Source of the DNA: Halomonas halophila
GTDB taxonomy: Bacteria > Pseudomonadota > Gammaproteobacteria > Pseudomonadales > Halomonadaceae
Assembly (NCBI RefSeq): GCF_030406665.1
Contig: NZ_CP129121.1
Coordinates: forward strand, 2,294,001-2,358,000
Length of the DNA: 64,000 bases
Reading direction: 5' to 3'
Both the position numbers and the translations under genes were made by a program. The notes beneath the pieces are model-generated. The model ran no database searches, was not told where the DNA came from, and saw only the letters and a program-made list of their open reading frames with translations. Below are positions 1-8,162 of this stretch, piece after piece (the first letter of the stretch is position 1; every line of letters starts with the position of its first letter).

Positions 1-543
1 GCCTTCGAGGCCAAGTGGCAGGCCAGCTGGGCCTACCAGGAGCTCGACGAGAGCCGCAGCTTCGGCCCGGCGATCCACAAGTACGGCACCGTGGGCGGCG
101 GCGCCTACAACTTCCTCGACCAGCTGCTGGGCGGCAAGCTGCCGACGGTCCACGACACCACCCCGGACCACGCCACCCTCAAGCCGGCGGCCGAGTGCGA
201 GAAGATCGACTATCCCAAGCCGGACGGCGTGATCTCGTTCGACAAGTCCTCCTCGGTGTTCCTCTCGAACACCAACCACGAGGAAGACCAGCCCTGCCAC
301 CTGCGCCTCAAGGACCCGGAACTGCCGATCCGCGACAACCTGCCGACCTACGCCGAGCCCGCGCAGCGCTACTGCCCGGCCGGGGTCTACGAGGTGGTCG
401 AGGACGACGACGGCAAGCCCGCGTTCCAGATCAACTTCCAGAACTGCGTGCACTGCAAGACCTGTGACATCAAGGACCCGGCCCAGAACATCACCTGGGT
501 CGCGCCGGAAGGGGGAGGCGGGCCGAACTACCCCAACATGTAA
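1..543 (+). CDS. Electron transfer flavoprotein-ubiquinone oxidoreductase, C-terminal part (5' truncated by window)
   Basis: The frame is open from base 1 to a TAA at 541-543, giving the last 180 residues of ETF-QO. This inner-membrane iron-sulfur flavoprotein passes electrons from reduced ETF (fatty-acid and amino-acid dehydrogenases) to ubiquinone. The C-terminal ferredoxin-like domain is visible: one cysteine in RYCPAGVYEV, then NCVHCKTCDIKDP, which together supply the four cysteines of the [4Fe-4S] cluster. The ending GGGPNYPNM is typical of the family. The FAD and quinone domains lie outside the window. In Pseudomonas the same gene borders the sulfurtransferase/pilZ/fab region that follows here. 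A strong hairpin terminator follows the stop. Confidence 0.95.
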   Translation, partial: AFEAKWQASWAYQELDESRSFGPAIHKYGTVGGGAYNFLDQLLGGKLPTVHDTTPDHATLKPAAECEKIDYPKPDGVISFDKSSSVFLSNTNHEEDQPCHLRLKDPELPIRDNLPTYAEPAQRYCPAGVYEVVEDDDGKPAFQINFQNCVHCKTCDIKDPAQNITWVAPEGGGGPNYPNM

Positions 544-565
544 GGGAGGCCTGAGTCAAAAAGGC

Positions 566-606
566 AAAAAACGCCCCGCAGGCACACAGCCTGCGGGGCG
601 TTTGTC
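566..606. terminator. Bidirectional intrinsic terminator
   Basis: A perfect 13-bp stem (571-583 with 589-601, loop ACACA) is flanked by an A run on the left (565-571) and TTTGTCTT on the right. It can therefore end the ETF-QO transcript on the plus strand and the sulfurtransferase operon arriving on the minus strand. Confidence 0.9.
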
Positions 607-667
607 TTCAGGCTTCCAGGCGCGAAGCGCCGCTCTTCCCTCTTACCTCTCCGGGCGCTGCCCAGGC

Positions 668-1498
668 TCAGTCGCCGGTGGCGATGGGCCGGTCGGCGTC
701 GGTGATCCAGTCGCTCCAGGAGCCGACGTAGAGCCGCGGCAGCGGGCGGCCGGCGATCGCGTAGGCGAGGATGTCGTGGCAGGCGGTGACGCCGGAGCCG
801 CAGTAGGCGATCACCGGGTCCGCGTCCGGCAGCTCGGCGTCGAGCGTCTCGGGGGACTTGAAGCGACCGTGCGCATCGAGGTTCTCGGCGCTCGGCCGCG
901 AGCGTGCGCCGGGGATGTGCCCGGCCATGGCATCGACGGACTCGGCCTCGCCGCGGAAGCGCTCGGCGGGGCGCGCATCGAGCTTCAGCGCCCGGCCGGA
1001 GAACACCTCGTCGGCCTGTACCAGCACATCGTCGCGGTAGTCGGGCACCCAGTCGCTCGGCGCGGGCGCCGGCTCGCGCCCCAGCGGCAGCTCGCCGCCG
1101 GCGGCCTGCCAGGCGCCGAGTCCACCGTTCAGCAGCCGCACGTCGGGATGCCCGGCCCAGCGGGCGATCATCCACCAGGCCCGGGCCGCGGCCAGCTGAC
1201 CGCCCACGTCGTCGTAGACCACCACCGGCCGCCCGGGGGTGACGCCGAGGCGGCGCAGCGTCGCCGTGAAGGCCTCGCGGCTCGGCAGCGGATGGCGGCC
1301 GCCCGCGCCGTTCTCACGGGCCGGGGCGGCCAGGTCGCGATCCATGTCCAGGTGCTGGCTGCCCGGCACATGGCCTTCGCGCCACAGCCGCTCGCCGGCC
1401 TCGGGATCGCCGAGCCGCGCCCGGCAGTCCAGCACCAGCGGCGGCATATCGCCCGCGAGCGCCTCGGCCAGCGCGGTGGCTTCGATCAACACGTTCAT
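668..1498 (-). CDS. Sulfurtransferase, 3-mercaptopyruvate sulfurtransferase / tandem-rhodanese family
   Basis: The 276-residue protein has two rhodanese domains. The N-terminal non-catalytic one contains VVVYDDVGGQLAAARAWW. The C-terminal one carries the catalytic cysteine in the loop YCGSGVTACHD; the CGSGVT form is typical of mercaptopyruvate sulfurtransferases rather than thiosulfate rhodaneses. It would move sulfane sulfur from a thiol donor to an acceptor in the cytosol. I chose the ATG at 1498 (MNVLIEA) because it overlaps the upstream helicase stop as ATGA, implying translational coupling. The frame stays open seven codons further upstream. The physiological substrate cannot be read from sequence. 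Confidence 0.88.
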   Translation of the reverse strand: MNVLIEATALAEALAGDMPPLVLDCRARLGDPEAGERLWREGHVPGSQHLDMDRDLAAPARENGAGGRHPLPSREAFTATLRRLGVTPGRPVVVYDDVGGQLAAARAWWMIARWAGHPDVRLLNGGLGAWQAAGGELPLGREPAPAPSDWVPDYRDDVLVQADEVFSGRALKLDARPAERFRGEAESVDAMAGHIPGARSRPSAENLDAHGRFKSPETLDAELPDADPVIAYCGSGVTACHDILAYAIAGRPLPRLYVGSWSDWITDADRPIATGD

Positions 1499-3696
1499 GC
1501 GCCTTCTCCTTCCAGCCATTCGATGGGGGCCCGCCGGGCAATCAGTCGCCTGCGGCCGGCCTGACGGAATCGCACCTCGATCACCGGATTCGCCGGATCG
1601 CCTTCCACCACGCTGATCTCGCCCTCGCCGAAGACGGCATGGTTGAGGCGCTGGCCGACCCGGTAGTCGGCCGCGCTATCGGCGACCTGCCCCGTCTGCG
1701 CCGCGGCGGCCTCGACGGGCAGCGGCCGGCCCAGGCGCTCGAGATAGCGCTGCACCAGCGCCGGTCGGGAGACCCGCAGCGGCGCCGGCGGTTCATCGAT
1801 GCCCTCGGCGACCAGCCGCTCGGCCACCCGCTGGCCGTCCTGCCAGGCGGTCTCGCCGAGGAAGCGGCTGGGCCGGTGATCGCCGCCGTCGTGCAGCATC
1901 ACCAACCGCTCGCAGGCGCGGGTGATCGCCACGTAGAACAGCCGCCGCTCCTCCTCGAGACGCGGCGGACTCAGCGGGTTGTCACGGGTGTAGTGCGGGA
2001 AGTCTTCCTCGTTGACGCCGCCGAGCATCACCAGCGGCCACTCCAGCCCCTTGGCACCGTGCACGGTGGTGATCAGCACGCCGTCATCGCGGTTCTCCAC
2101 CGGGCGGCGCAGCAGCTCGATGAAGGCCGCGAGATCGGAGGCCTCCTTGGCCTGCTCCACCAGCACGTCGAGCAGGCGCACGTCCTCCTCGCCCTTGTCG
2201 CGGCGTGCCGCGGCGCGCTTGAGCACCTTCTCGGCCTCGACCTCCTCGACCACGTGCTCGAGCAGCTTGGCCGGCGACCAGCCGCCGCGTTTCGGCAGTT
2301 CGCAGAGCAGCGCCCAGCGACGCTTGAGGGTCCGCCGCTGGTGCGGCCTGAGCGAGGCCAGCAGCGGGTCCTGGCGCTCCGGCCAGCGCTGGGTCTCGGC
2401 CAGCCGGGCGGCCAGCGCCGAGAGGCGTTCGCGGGGCACGAAGGGCGTCGGCTGGGACAGCAGCAGCAGCAGGTGGCCGGGGTCGCGCAGCAGCTGGCCG
2501 TCGAGCGCCAGCGCCAGATAGCCGGCCAGCGCCTCGACCAGCGGCAGGCGGAACACGAAGCGGTCCTCCCGGGACAGACGGAAGGGCACGCCCTCGCGCA
2601 GCAGCGCCAGCTGCAGCGGCACCGACAGCGCCCAGCTGCGCACCAGCAGGCAGGCCTCGTCGAGACGGCGGCCGTCGCGCTGCCAGCCGGCCAGCTCGTC
2701 GAGCAACGCCTGGCTGCCCTGCCCCACCGCCAGCCGGGTGTCGGGATTGTCCGGCGCGGCCAGGCACAGCTGGTCCGGACGGCGCCGGTTGGCCTCGATG
2801 GCGTGGTTGGCGGCCAGCGCCAGGGCGTGGCCGTGGCGGAAGGTGGTGGAGAGCGGGTAGTCGCGGGCCTCGCCGAAGATGGCGGCGAAGTCCTCGAGCA
2901 TGGTGTCGGGGTGGGCGCCACGCCATTCGTAGATGCACTGGTTGGCGTCACCCACCGCCATCACCGCCGCCTGGCGCCCGGCCAGCACCGCCAGCAGGCG
3001 CTGCTGGGTAGGATTGATGTCCTGGTACTCGTCGATGATCACCTGGTCGAGGAAGCCCTGGACCCGGGCGCGCAGCGCGGGATCGGCCTCCAGCGCCCGG
3101 ACCGGCCGGTACAGCAGGTCGGCATAGGTCATCAGGCCCTGATCGGCGAGCAGTGTCTCGGCGTGTTCGAAAGCGGCGACGAAGTGATCGGTGTCCTCGC
3201 CGAAGTCGAGCCGGGCGTAGAGCTCGGCGGGCTCGGCCATCTCGGCCTTCACCAGGCCGCTGAAGTGGGCCAGAGCCTCGAGCTTCTCGGCTTCCAGGGC
3301 GCGCTCGCCGGCCTCGGGGAAGGCCTCCAGCGCCTGCTGGGTGGCCTGGCGCAGCAGCCGCTCGAGCTGCCAGTCGGCGGTCAGCAGCCGACGGTTCTCC
3401 AGCACGCCCCAGCGGGTCAGGCTCTGGGTCAGGCGATGACCCAGCGAGTGAAAGGTGCGCACGTCGGGCAGCGCCTGGCCGGCGGGTGCCGCCGCGGCCA
3501 GCCGGGCCTGGAAGTCCTCCCGGGCCGAGCGGTTGAACATCAGCACCAGGATGCGCCCGGGCGCCATGCCGCGCTCGAGCAGGTGCAGCACCCGCGCCAC
3601 CAGGGTGGTGGTCTTGCCCGCCCCGGCCACGGCGGCGACCCGGGCATGGCCCTCGGGGTGGCCGACCACGGCGTGCTGTTCCGACGTCAGCCTCAT
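1495..3696 (-). CDS. UvrD/Rep-family superfamily 1 DNA helicase
   Basis: The 733-residue SF1A helicase shows all motifs in order: Walker A AGAGKTTT (about residues 24-31), motif II IIDEYQDIN, motif III VGDANQCIYEWRG, motif IV STTFRHG, motif V TVHGAKGLEWPLV and motif VI LFYVAITRACERLV. The extreme C-terminus (VGQRLNHAVFGEGEISVVEG...) resembles the Tudor-like C-terminal module of UvrD/PcrA, which in those proteins contacts RNA polymerase. A 3'-5' helicase role in repair or clearing of stalled complexes is therefore likely. It is shorter than canonical UvrD, so I do not use that symbol. The ATG at 3696 (MRLTSEQ) overlaps the DUF1285 stop as ATGA. The frame is open well upstream, but that part overlaps DUF1285 and looks non-coding. 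Confidence 0.9.
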   Translation of the reverse strand: MRLTSEQHAVVGHPEGHARVAAVAGAGKTTTLVARVLHLLERGMAPGRILVLMFNRSAREDFQARLAAAAPAGQALPDVRTFHSLGHRLTQSLTRWGVLENRRLLTADWQLERLLRQATQQALEAFPEAGERALEAEKLEALAHFSGLVKAEMAEPAELYARLDFGEDTDHFVAAFEHAETLLADQGLMTYADLLYRPVRALEADPALRARVQGFLDQVIIDEYQDINPTQQRLLAVLAGRQAAVMAVGDANQCIYEWRGAHPDTMLEDFAAIFGEARDYPLSTTFRHGHALALAANHAIEANRRRPDQLCLAAPDNPDTRLAVGQGSQALLDELAGWQRDGRRLDEACLLVRSWALSVPLQLALLREGVPFRLSREDRFVFRLPLVEALAGYLALALDGQLLRDPGHLLLLLSQPTPFVPRERLSALAARLAETQRWPERQDPLLASLRPHQRRTLKRRWALLCELPKRGGWSPAKLLEHVVEEVEAEKVLKRAAARRDKGEEDVRLLDVLVEQAKEASDLAAFIELLRRPVENRDDGVLITTVHGAKGLEWPLVMLGGVNEEDFPHYTRDNPLSPPRLEEERRLFYVAITRACERLVMLHDGGDHRPSRFLGETAWQDGQRVAERLVAEGIDEPPAPLRVSRPALVQRYLERLGRPLPVEAAAAQTGQVADSAADYRVGQRLNHAVFGEGEISVVEGDPANPVIEVRFRQAGRRRLIARRAPIEWLEGEGA

Positions 3697-4232
3697 GATG
3701 CCTCGTCGTCCCAGCGGCCCAGCGAGTGCCAGGCCCCGCCGCTCTCGAGCCCCAGCTCGTCGTCGCGGCACTCGGCGGCGTCGGCGAGGCGATAGAAGAC
3801 GTTGCGCCCGAGGCGCGCGGCCAGCCCGAAGCGCACCGGCACCTCCGGCACGGCCTCGCCGCGGGGCGTATCGCTGACCGTCAGCCGGTGCGCGTCGTCG
3901 AGCCTCACGCGATCGCCGGCATTGGTGACGAGTTGCCAGTCGCCGGCGGCATCGCGTTCGGCATCGACGATCAGCAGCGGGCGATCCTCGACGCGGATAC
4001 GCCATTTCTCGGCCGGCGCTACCAGGTAATACTCGCCGTCGTCCTCGCGGCGCAGCACGCTCGCCAGCAGCCGCACCAGCGCAGGACGCGCGATGACGCC
4101 CCCCTCGTGGAGCCAGCGACCGTCGGCGGCGATGGTCAGATCCATGTCGCCCCGGCACTCGGGATGCCAGCGCTCCAGCGGCGGGATCTCGCCCTCGGGC
4201 GGTATGCCGGCCAACCAGGTGTCCAGGTTCAT
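3693..4232 (-). CDS. DUF1285 family protein
   Basis: The 179-residue cytosolic protein has no signal peptide or membrane segment. Its start MNLDTWLAGIPPEGEIPPLERWHPECRGDMD, followed by I..DG.W.HEG..I.R..L and VEDRPLLIVD, matches the DUF1285 family as I know it. Members form small beta-rich folds of unknown function. Neighbours in Pseudomonas are the same (tatD and pilZ on one side), and here it is translationally coupled to a UvrD-like helicase by an ATGA overlap. No function can be assigned. Confidence 0.8.
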   Translation of the reverse strand: MNLDTWLAGIPPEGEIPPLERWHPECRGDMDLTIAADGRWLHEGGVIARPALVRLLASVLRREDDGEYYLVAPAEKWRIRVEDRPLLIVDAERDAAGDWQLVTNAGDRVRLDDAHRLTVSDTPRGEAVPEVPVRFGLAARLGRNVFYRLADAAECRDDELGLESGGAWHSLGRWDDEAS

Positions 4233-4254
4233 GACGCCTCCTTTGCGCGCCGGA

Positions 4255-5085
4255 TCAGACCACCAGGCCGGCGCTCGACAGCGCCTCGCGGACTTCCGCC
4301 GACGCCTCGGGCACGGCCGCCTTGAACAGCCGATAGAAGTTGGCAGTGGTCTGCATGGCCACCTCCTCGACGCTGATGCCGCGCTCCTCGGCGATGCACT
4401 CGGCGACCTCGACCACCCAAGCCGGCTCGTTGGGCTTGCCGCGATGCGGCACCGGCGCCAGGTAGGGGCTGTCGGTCTCGATCAGCAGGCGGTCCAGCGG
4501 CACCTTGCGGGCCAGCTCGCGCACCGATTCGGCGTTGCGGAAGGTGACGATACCCGACAGCGAGACCATGAACCCGTGGGCCACCGCCTCGCGGGCCATG
4601 TCCAGGTCCTCGGTGAAGCAGTGCAGCACGCCACCGACCCGCGGATCGACGTGCTCGCGGATCAGCGCCAGGGTGTCCTCGCGCGCGGCACGGGTGTGGA
4701 TGATCACCGGCAGCTCGAGTTCGGTGGCGGCGATCAGGTGGCGGCGGAAGCGCTCGTGCTGCACCTCGCGGGAGACACCGTCGTAGTGATAGTCGAGGCC
4801 GGTCTCGCCGATCGCCACCGCCTCATGGCGCTCCGCGCATTCCTTGATGGCCTCGACGCTCGGCTCTTCCGGCACCTCATGCAGCGGATGCACGCCGGCG
4901 GAGATCACCACGTCGTCATGCTCGCGGGCGATGGCGGCGATACCGGGCACTTCTTCCAGGGTGACCGCGATGGCCAGGAACTGGCGCACGTCGCGGGCGC
5001 GGGCGGCGTCCAGGGCGGCGGCGACGTCGCCGTCGTGGGTACGGGGATCGAGGCGATCGAGATGGCAGTGGGAATCGACAAACAT
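4255..5085 (-). CDS. TatD family metal-dependent hydrolase (YcfH type)
   Basis: The 276-residue TIM-barrel amidohydrolase has the family metal ligands: DSHCHLD (HxH) at the N-terminus, GETGLDYHY, IHTRAA, HCFTED and the C-terminal ETDSPYLAP. TatD proteins are metal-dependent nucleases/hydrolases; YcfH-type members commonly sit beside holB and pilZ, as here. I start at ATG 5085 (MFVDSHCHLD) because it matches the family N-terminus. An in-frame GTG at 5097 would add four residues, and neither start has a convincing Shine-Dalgarno. The physiological substrate is unknown. Confidence 0.9.
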   Translation of the reverse strand: MFVDSHCHLDRLDPRTHDGDVAAALDAARARDVRQFLAIAVTLEEVPGIAAIAREHDDVVISAGVHPLHEVPEEPSVEAIKECAERHEAVAIGETGLDYHYDGVSREVQHERFRRHLIAATELELPVIIHTRAAREDTLALIREHVDPRVGGVLHCFTEDLDMAREAVAHGFMVSLSGIVTFRNAESVRELARKVPLDRLLIETDSPYLAPVPHRGKPNEPAWVVEVAECIAEERGISVEEVAMQTTANFYRLFKAAVPEASAEVREALSSAGLVV

Positions 5086-5132
5086 CGGCAGGTTCACACG
5101 AAAAAGGGATACGTTCGGAAGCTCGACGCGGG

Positions 5133-5468
5133 TCAGAGCGTGTAGGTCGGCGCGGCCTTGTCCAGCTGGCCCGCCAGCAGGGTCTCGATATGGTCGCGCA
5201 CGGCCTGGTCCTCGAGGCCGAAGTGCACGCCGATGCCCGGCACGCGTCGCCCGGAGACGCCTTCGGGCGAGACCCAGACCACTCGGCCGGTGATCGGCAG
5301 GCGCTCGCTCTGCTCGGGCAGGGTCAGCAGCACGAAGACCTCCTGGCCGAGCTCGTAGCGCTCCCGGGTCGGCACGAAGATGCCACCCCGCTCCAGCGAC
5401 GGCATGTAGGCCATGAGCAGCGTGGGGATATCCCGGATGGTCAGGGAGAGGGCCTTCTGGGCGGACAT
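5133..5468 (-). CDS. pilZ: PilZ domain protein, type IV pilus biogenesis PilZ type
   Basis: This is a 111-residue single-domain PilZ protein, starting MSAQKALSLTIRDIPTLLMAYMP. The ATG at 5468 is preceded by GAGGAGG at proper spacing. The body includes GGIFVPT and GRVVWVSPEG...GIGVHFG, as in the small PilZ beside holB in Pseudomonas. The usual N-terminal RxxxR c-di-GMP motif is absent. This agrees with the pilus-assembly PilZ subclass, which acts through protein partners rather than by binding the nucleotide. Its place between holB and tatD supports the assignment. Confidence 0.85.
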   Translation of the reverse strand: MSAQKALSLTIRDIPTLLMAYMPSLERGGIFVPTRERYELGQEVFVLLTLPEQSERLPITGRVVWVSPEGVSGRRVPGIGVHFGLEDQAVRDHIETLLAGQLDKAAPTYTL

Positions 5469-5493
5469 CGGCGAGCCTCCTCGGGCAGTGTCT

Positions 5494-6483
5494 TCAGGAG
5501 CGCAGCAGCGCGGACCAGCGCACCAGCCAGGCCTCCAGCACCAGCTGCGGGTTGGGATTGCCCCCCGCGCCGAGCAGGCGGCGCTGTTCGCGAGCATAGT
5601 CCAGCAGGCGGAACCAATCGCGCACCCGGCCGTTCTTCACCGCCTGGCGATAGAGCGGCAGCAGGTCGGGATTGCGCAGCGTCGCGCTCTCGCCGGACAG
5701 CCCCAGCCGGATCAGATCCTCGAGCCAGGCGATACCGTACCACAGGATGGCGTCGAGGGACTGGCGGTCCAGCCGCGCGGCCTCGGCCACCGGCTCGGCA
5801 CCGCGCACCAGGGCGTCGAAGGTCTCGTGGAGCTGCTGACGCAGCGCCCGGGCGTCGGGCTCGGCGAGCTCGAGGGCCCGCAGCGGCAGTCCGCCGGCGG
5901 CCTGATACCAGAAGCGGGCATCCTCGCGGCCGCCGAGCCGTTCGGCCAGCCAGTCGAGGCAGTCGGCCTCGTCCGGCGCGGTCAGGCTCCAGTGCTGGCA
6001 GCGCGAGCGGATGGTCGGCAGCAGGTGAGAAGGGATGTCCGAGAGCAGCAGAAACAGGGTCCGGCCGCCGGGCTCCTCCAGGCTCTTGAGCAGGGCGTTG
6101 GAGGCGGCCACGTTCATCGCCTCGGCCGGGGAGATGACGATCACCCGGTAGCCGCCCTGCTGGGCGGTCTGGGAGACGAAGCCGTTGATCTCGCGGATGG
6201 CATCGATGCGAATCTGGCGCTTGCCCTCGTCCGGCGACACCCGCATCAGGTCCGGGTGATAGCCCGACGCCAGCATCTGGCAGGCGTGGCAGCGGCCACA
6301 GGCGACCTCCCCCGGCGCCTGGCACAGGGTGCGGGCGATCAGCGCCTCGGCCAGCGATGGCTTGCCGACACCGTGGGGACCGGAGAACAGCAGCGCATGG
6401 GGCAGACGGCCGGCCTCGGCCAGCGCGATCAGCTCCCGCCAGCGTGGCTCGAGCCAGGGCAGCGGCCGGACGGGCTCGCTCAT
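5494..6483 (-). CDS. holB: DNA polymerase III subunit delta'
   Basis: The 329-residue clamp-loader subunit begins MSEPVRPLPWLEPRW and contains HALLFSGPHGVGKPSLAE (P-loop-like), the zinc-binding cysteines CGRCHACQ after a further upstream Cys, the SRC-containing segment TIRSRCQHW and the collar domain at the C-terminus. Delta' is a structural, non-hydrolysing AAA+ subunit that helps open the beta clamp. Its ATG overlaps the end of tmk by 4 nt, so the two are probably translationally coupled. Confidence 0.93.
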   Translation of the reverse strand: MSEPVRPLPWLEPRWRELIALAEAGRLPHALLFSGPHGVGKPSLAEALIARTLCQAPGEVACGRCHACQMLASGYHPDLMRVSPDEGKRQIRIDAIREINGFVSQTAQQGGYRVIVISPAEAMNVAASNALLKSLEEPGGRTLFLLLSDIPSHLLPTIRSRCQHWSLTAPDEADCLDWLAERLGGREDARFWYQAAGGLPLRALELAEPDARALRQQLHETFDALVRGAEPVAEAARLDRQSLDAILWYGIAWLEDLIRLGLSGESATLRNPDLLPLYRQAVKNGRVRDWFRLLDYAREQRRLLGAGGNPNPQLVLEAWLVRWSALLRS

Positions 6484-7130
6484 GACGCCTCCAGGTGCGC
6501 GTCCAGCCGGCGGCCGAGCTCGGCCTGCACGTCCGCGAGGGCGCGGTCGGCGTCGACCACGGCGATGCGCTCGGGCGCCGCGGCGGCGCGGGCCAGATAG
6601 GCCTGACGCACGGCCTCGAAGAACTCGCCGCGCTCGCGCTCGAAACGGTCGCGCTGGCCACCGCTGTGCTCCAGACGCCCCTCGAGCCGGCGCTGGGCCG
6701 CGGCCATCGGCATGTCGAGCAGCAGCGTCAGGTCCGGCTGCAACCCCTGCTGGACGAAGGCCTCCAGCTCGGCGATGCGCTCGGCCGGAATCCCGCGCCC
6801 GCCGCCCTGGTAGGCGAAAGTGGCATCGGTGAAGCGGTCGCAGACCACCCAGGCGCCCCGTTCGAGGGCCGGCCGCACCACCCGTGCCAGGTGCTGTGCG
6901 CGAGCGGCGAACACCAGCAGCAGCTCGGCGTCGGCGTCCAGCGGCTCGTCGGACGCGGGGTCGAGCAGCAGGCCGCGGATCGCCTCGGCGCGCGGCGTGC
7001 CGCCCGGCTCGCGGGTGCGCACCACCTCGAGGCCGCGGGCCTCCAGATGCGCGGCGACCCAGGCCAGATTGGTGGACTTGCCCACCCCTTCGCCACCTTC
7101 CAGGGTGATGAAGCGTCCTCGGCGTTGCAT
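6480..7130 (-). CDS. tmk: Thymidylate kinase
   Basis: The 216-residue dTMP kinase makes dTDP for DNA synthesis. It has the P-loop EGGEGVGKST near the N-terminus, the DR(Y/F/H)-type substrate motif in CDRFTDATFAYQGGGR, the TREPGGTP segment and a LID region. Length is normal for the family. It lies between mltG and holB as in Pseudomonas and E. coli, overlapping holB by 4 nt and separated from mltG by 14 nt. Confidence 0.95.
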   Translation of the reverse strand: MQRRGRFITLEGGEGVGKSTNLAWVAAHLEARGLEVVRTREPGGTPRAEAIRGLLLDPASDEPLDADAELLLVFAARAQHLARVVRPALERGAWVVCDRFTDATFAYQGGGRGIPAERIAELEAFVQQGLQPDLTLLLDMPMAAAQRRLEGRLEHSGGQRDRFERERGEFFEAVRQAYLARAAAAPERIAVVDADRALADVQAELGRRLDAHLEAS

Positions 7131-7144
7131 GGCCCCTCCGATGC

Positions 7145-8149
7145 TCAGCGGTTGCGGATGTAGCGATTGACGGCGTTGTTGTGCTCGCGCAGCGAGCGCG
7201 AGAAGTGGTGGGTGCCGTCGCCCCGGGCCACGAAATAGAGCGCCTCGCCCTCGGCGGGCTGCACCGCCGCCTGCAGCGCCGCCCGTCCCGGCAGGGCGAT
7301 GGGCGTCGGCGGCAGGCCGTCGATCACGTAGGTGTTGTAAGGCGTGGGCTCACGCAGGTCGGCGCGGGTGATGTTGCCGTCGTAGTCGTCGCCCATGCCG
7401 TAGATCACGGTGGGGTCGGTCTGCAGGCGCATGCCCCGCTCCAGGCGACGCACGAAGACGCCGGCGATGCGCTCACGCTCCTCGGGGGCACCGGTCTCGC
7501 GCTCGATCAACGAGGCCAGTATCAGCGCCTGATAGGGCGTATCGATGGGCAGATCGTCGTCGCGTGATGCCCAGGCCTCGGACAGCAGCTCGTCCATGCG
7601 TACCATCGACTGGCGCAGGATCTCCAGATCGCTGATGCCCTTGCGATAGCGGTAGGTGTCGGGGAAGAAGCGCCCCTCCGGCAGCTCGTCCTCGCGACCC
7701 AGCTCGGCCATGATCTCGGCGTCGGACCACTCGGCGGTGCGATGCTCGAGCTTGGGCGCGGCGTCCAGCGCGGCGCGCATCTGAGCGAAGGTCCAGCCCT
7801 CGGGGATCGTCAGCGGGTAGGTGACCACCTCGTGACGATCCAGCAGCCCGAGCAGCTCACGGCCGCTCATGCCGGGCGTCAGGCGATACTCGCCGGGGCG
7901 CAGGTCGGGCAGCGCCTCGGGCTCGAGACGGCTCAGCAGACGATAGGCCCAGCCGTCGGACAGGATGCCGCGCGCGTCGAGCTCACGGATCACCCGATGG
8001 AAGCCGGCGCCGGCCGGCACCTCGTAGAGCGTCGGCGTCTCGAGGGCCAGCGGGGCCTCGAGACGGCTCTGCCAGTAGCGATACCCCGCACCCAGCACCA
8101 GTGCCGCCAGGATCAGCAGCAGCGGCAACAGCTTGGCCACTCGCCTCAT
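7145..8149 (-). CDS. mltG: Endolytic murein transglycosylase MltG (YceG-like)
   Basis: The 334-residue protein has a short cytoplasmic N-terminus, one membrane segment (LLPLLLILAALVLGAGYRY) and a periplasmic YceG/MltG domain. The catalytic glutamate lies in ILASLIERETG, followed by RIAGVFVRRLERGMRLQTDPTVIYG and PYNTYVIDGLPPTPI. MltG cleaves nascent glycan strands and is thought to terminate their elongation. ATG 8149 is chosen for its GAGGA Shine-Dalgarno and because the upstream extension overlaps pabC. Confidence 0.93.
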   Translation of the reverse strand: MRRVAKLLPLLLILAALVLGAGYRYWQSRLEAPLALETPTLYEVPAGAGFHRVIRELDARGILSDGWAYRLLSRLEPEALPDLRPGEYRLTPGMSGRELLGLLDRHEVVTYPLTIPEGWTFAQMRAALDAAPKLEHRTAEWSDAEIMAELGREDELPEGRFFPDTYRYRKGISDLEILRQSMVRMDELLSEAWASRDDDLPIDTPYQALILASLIERETGAPEERERIAGVFVRRLERGMRLQTDPTVIYGMGDDYDGNITRADLREPTPYNTYVIDGLPPTPIALPGRAALQAAVQPAEGEALYFVARGDGTHHFSRSLREHNNAVNRYIRNR

Positions 8150-8162
8150 GGGAAGTCCTCGT

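Noticed and set aside
1639..3795. A 718-codon plus-strand open frame opposite the helicase gene
   Set aside because: High GC removes stop codons on the complementary strand. The frame has no recognisable motifs, and all helicase motifs lie on the minus strand.
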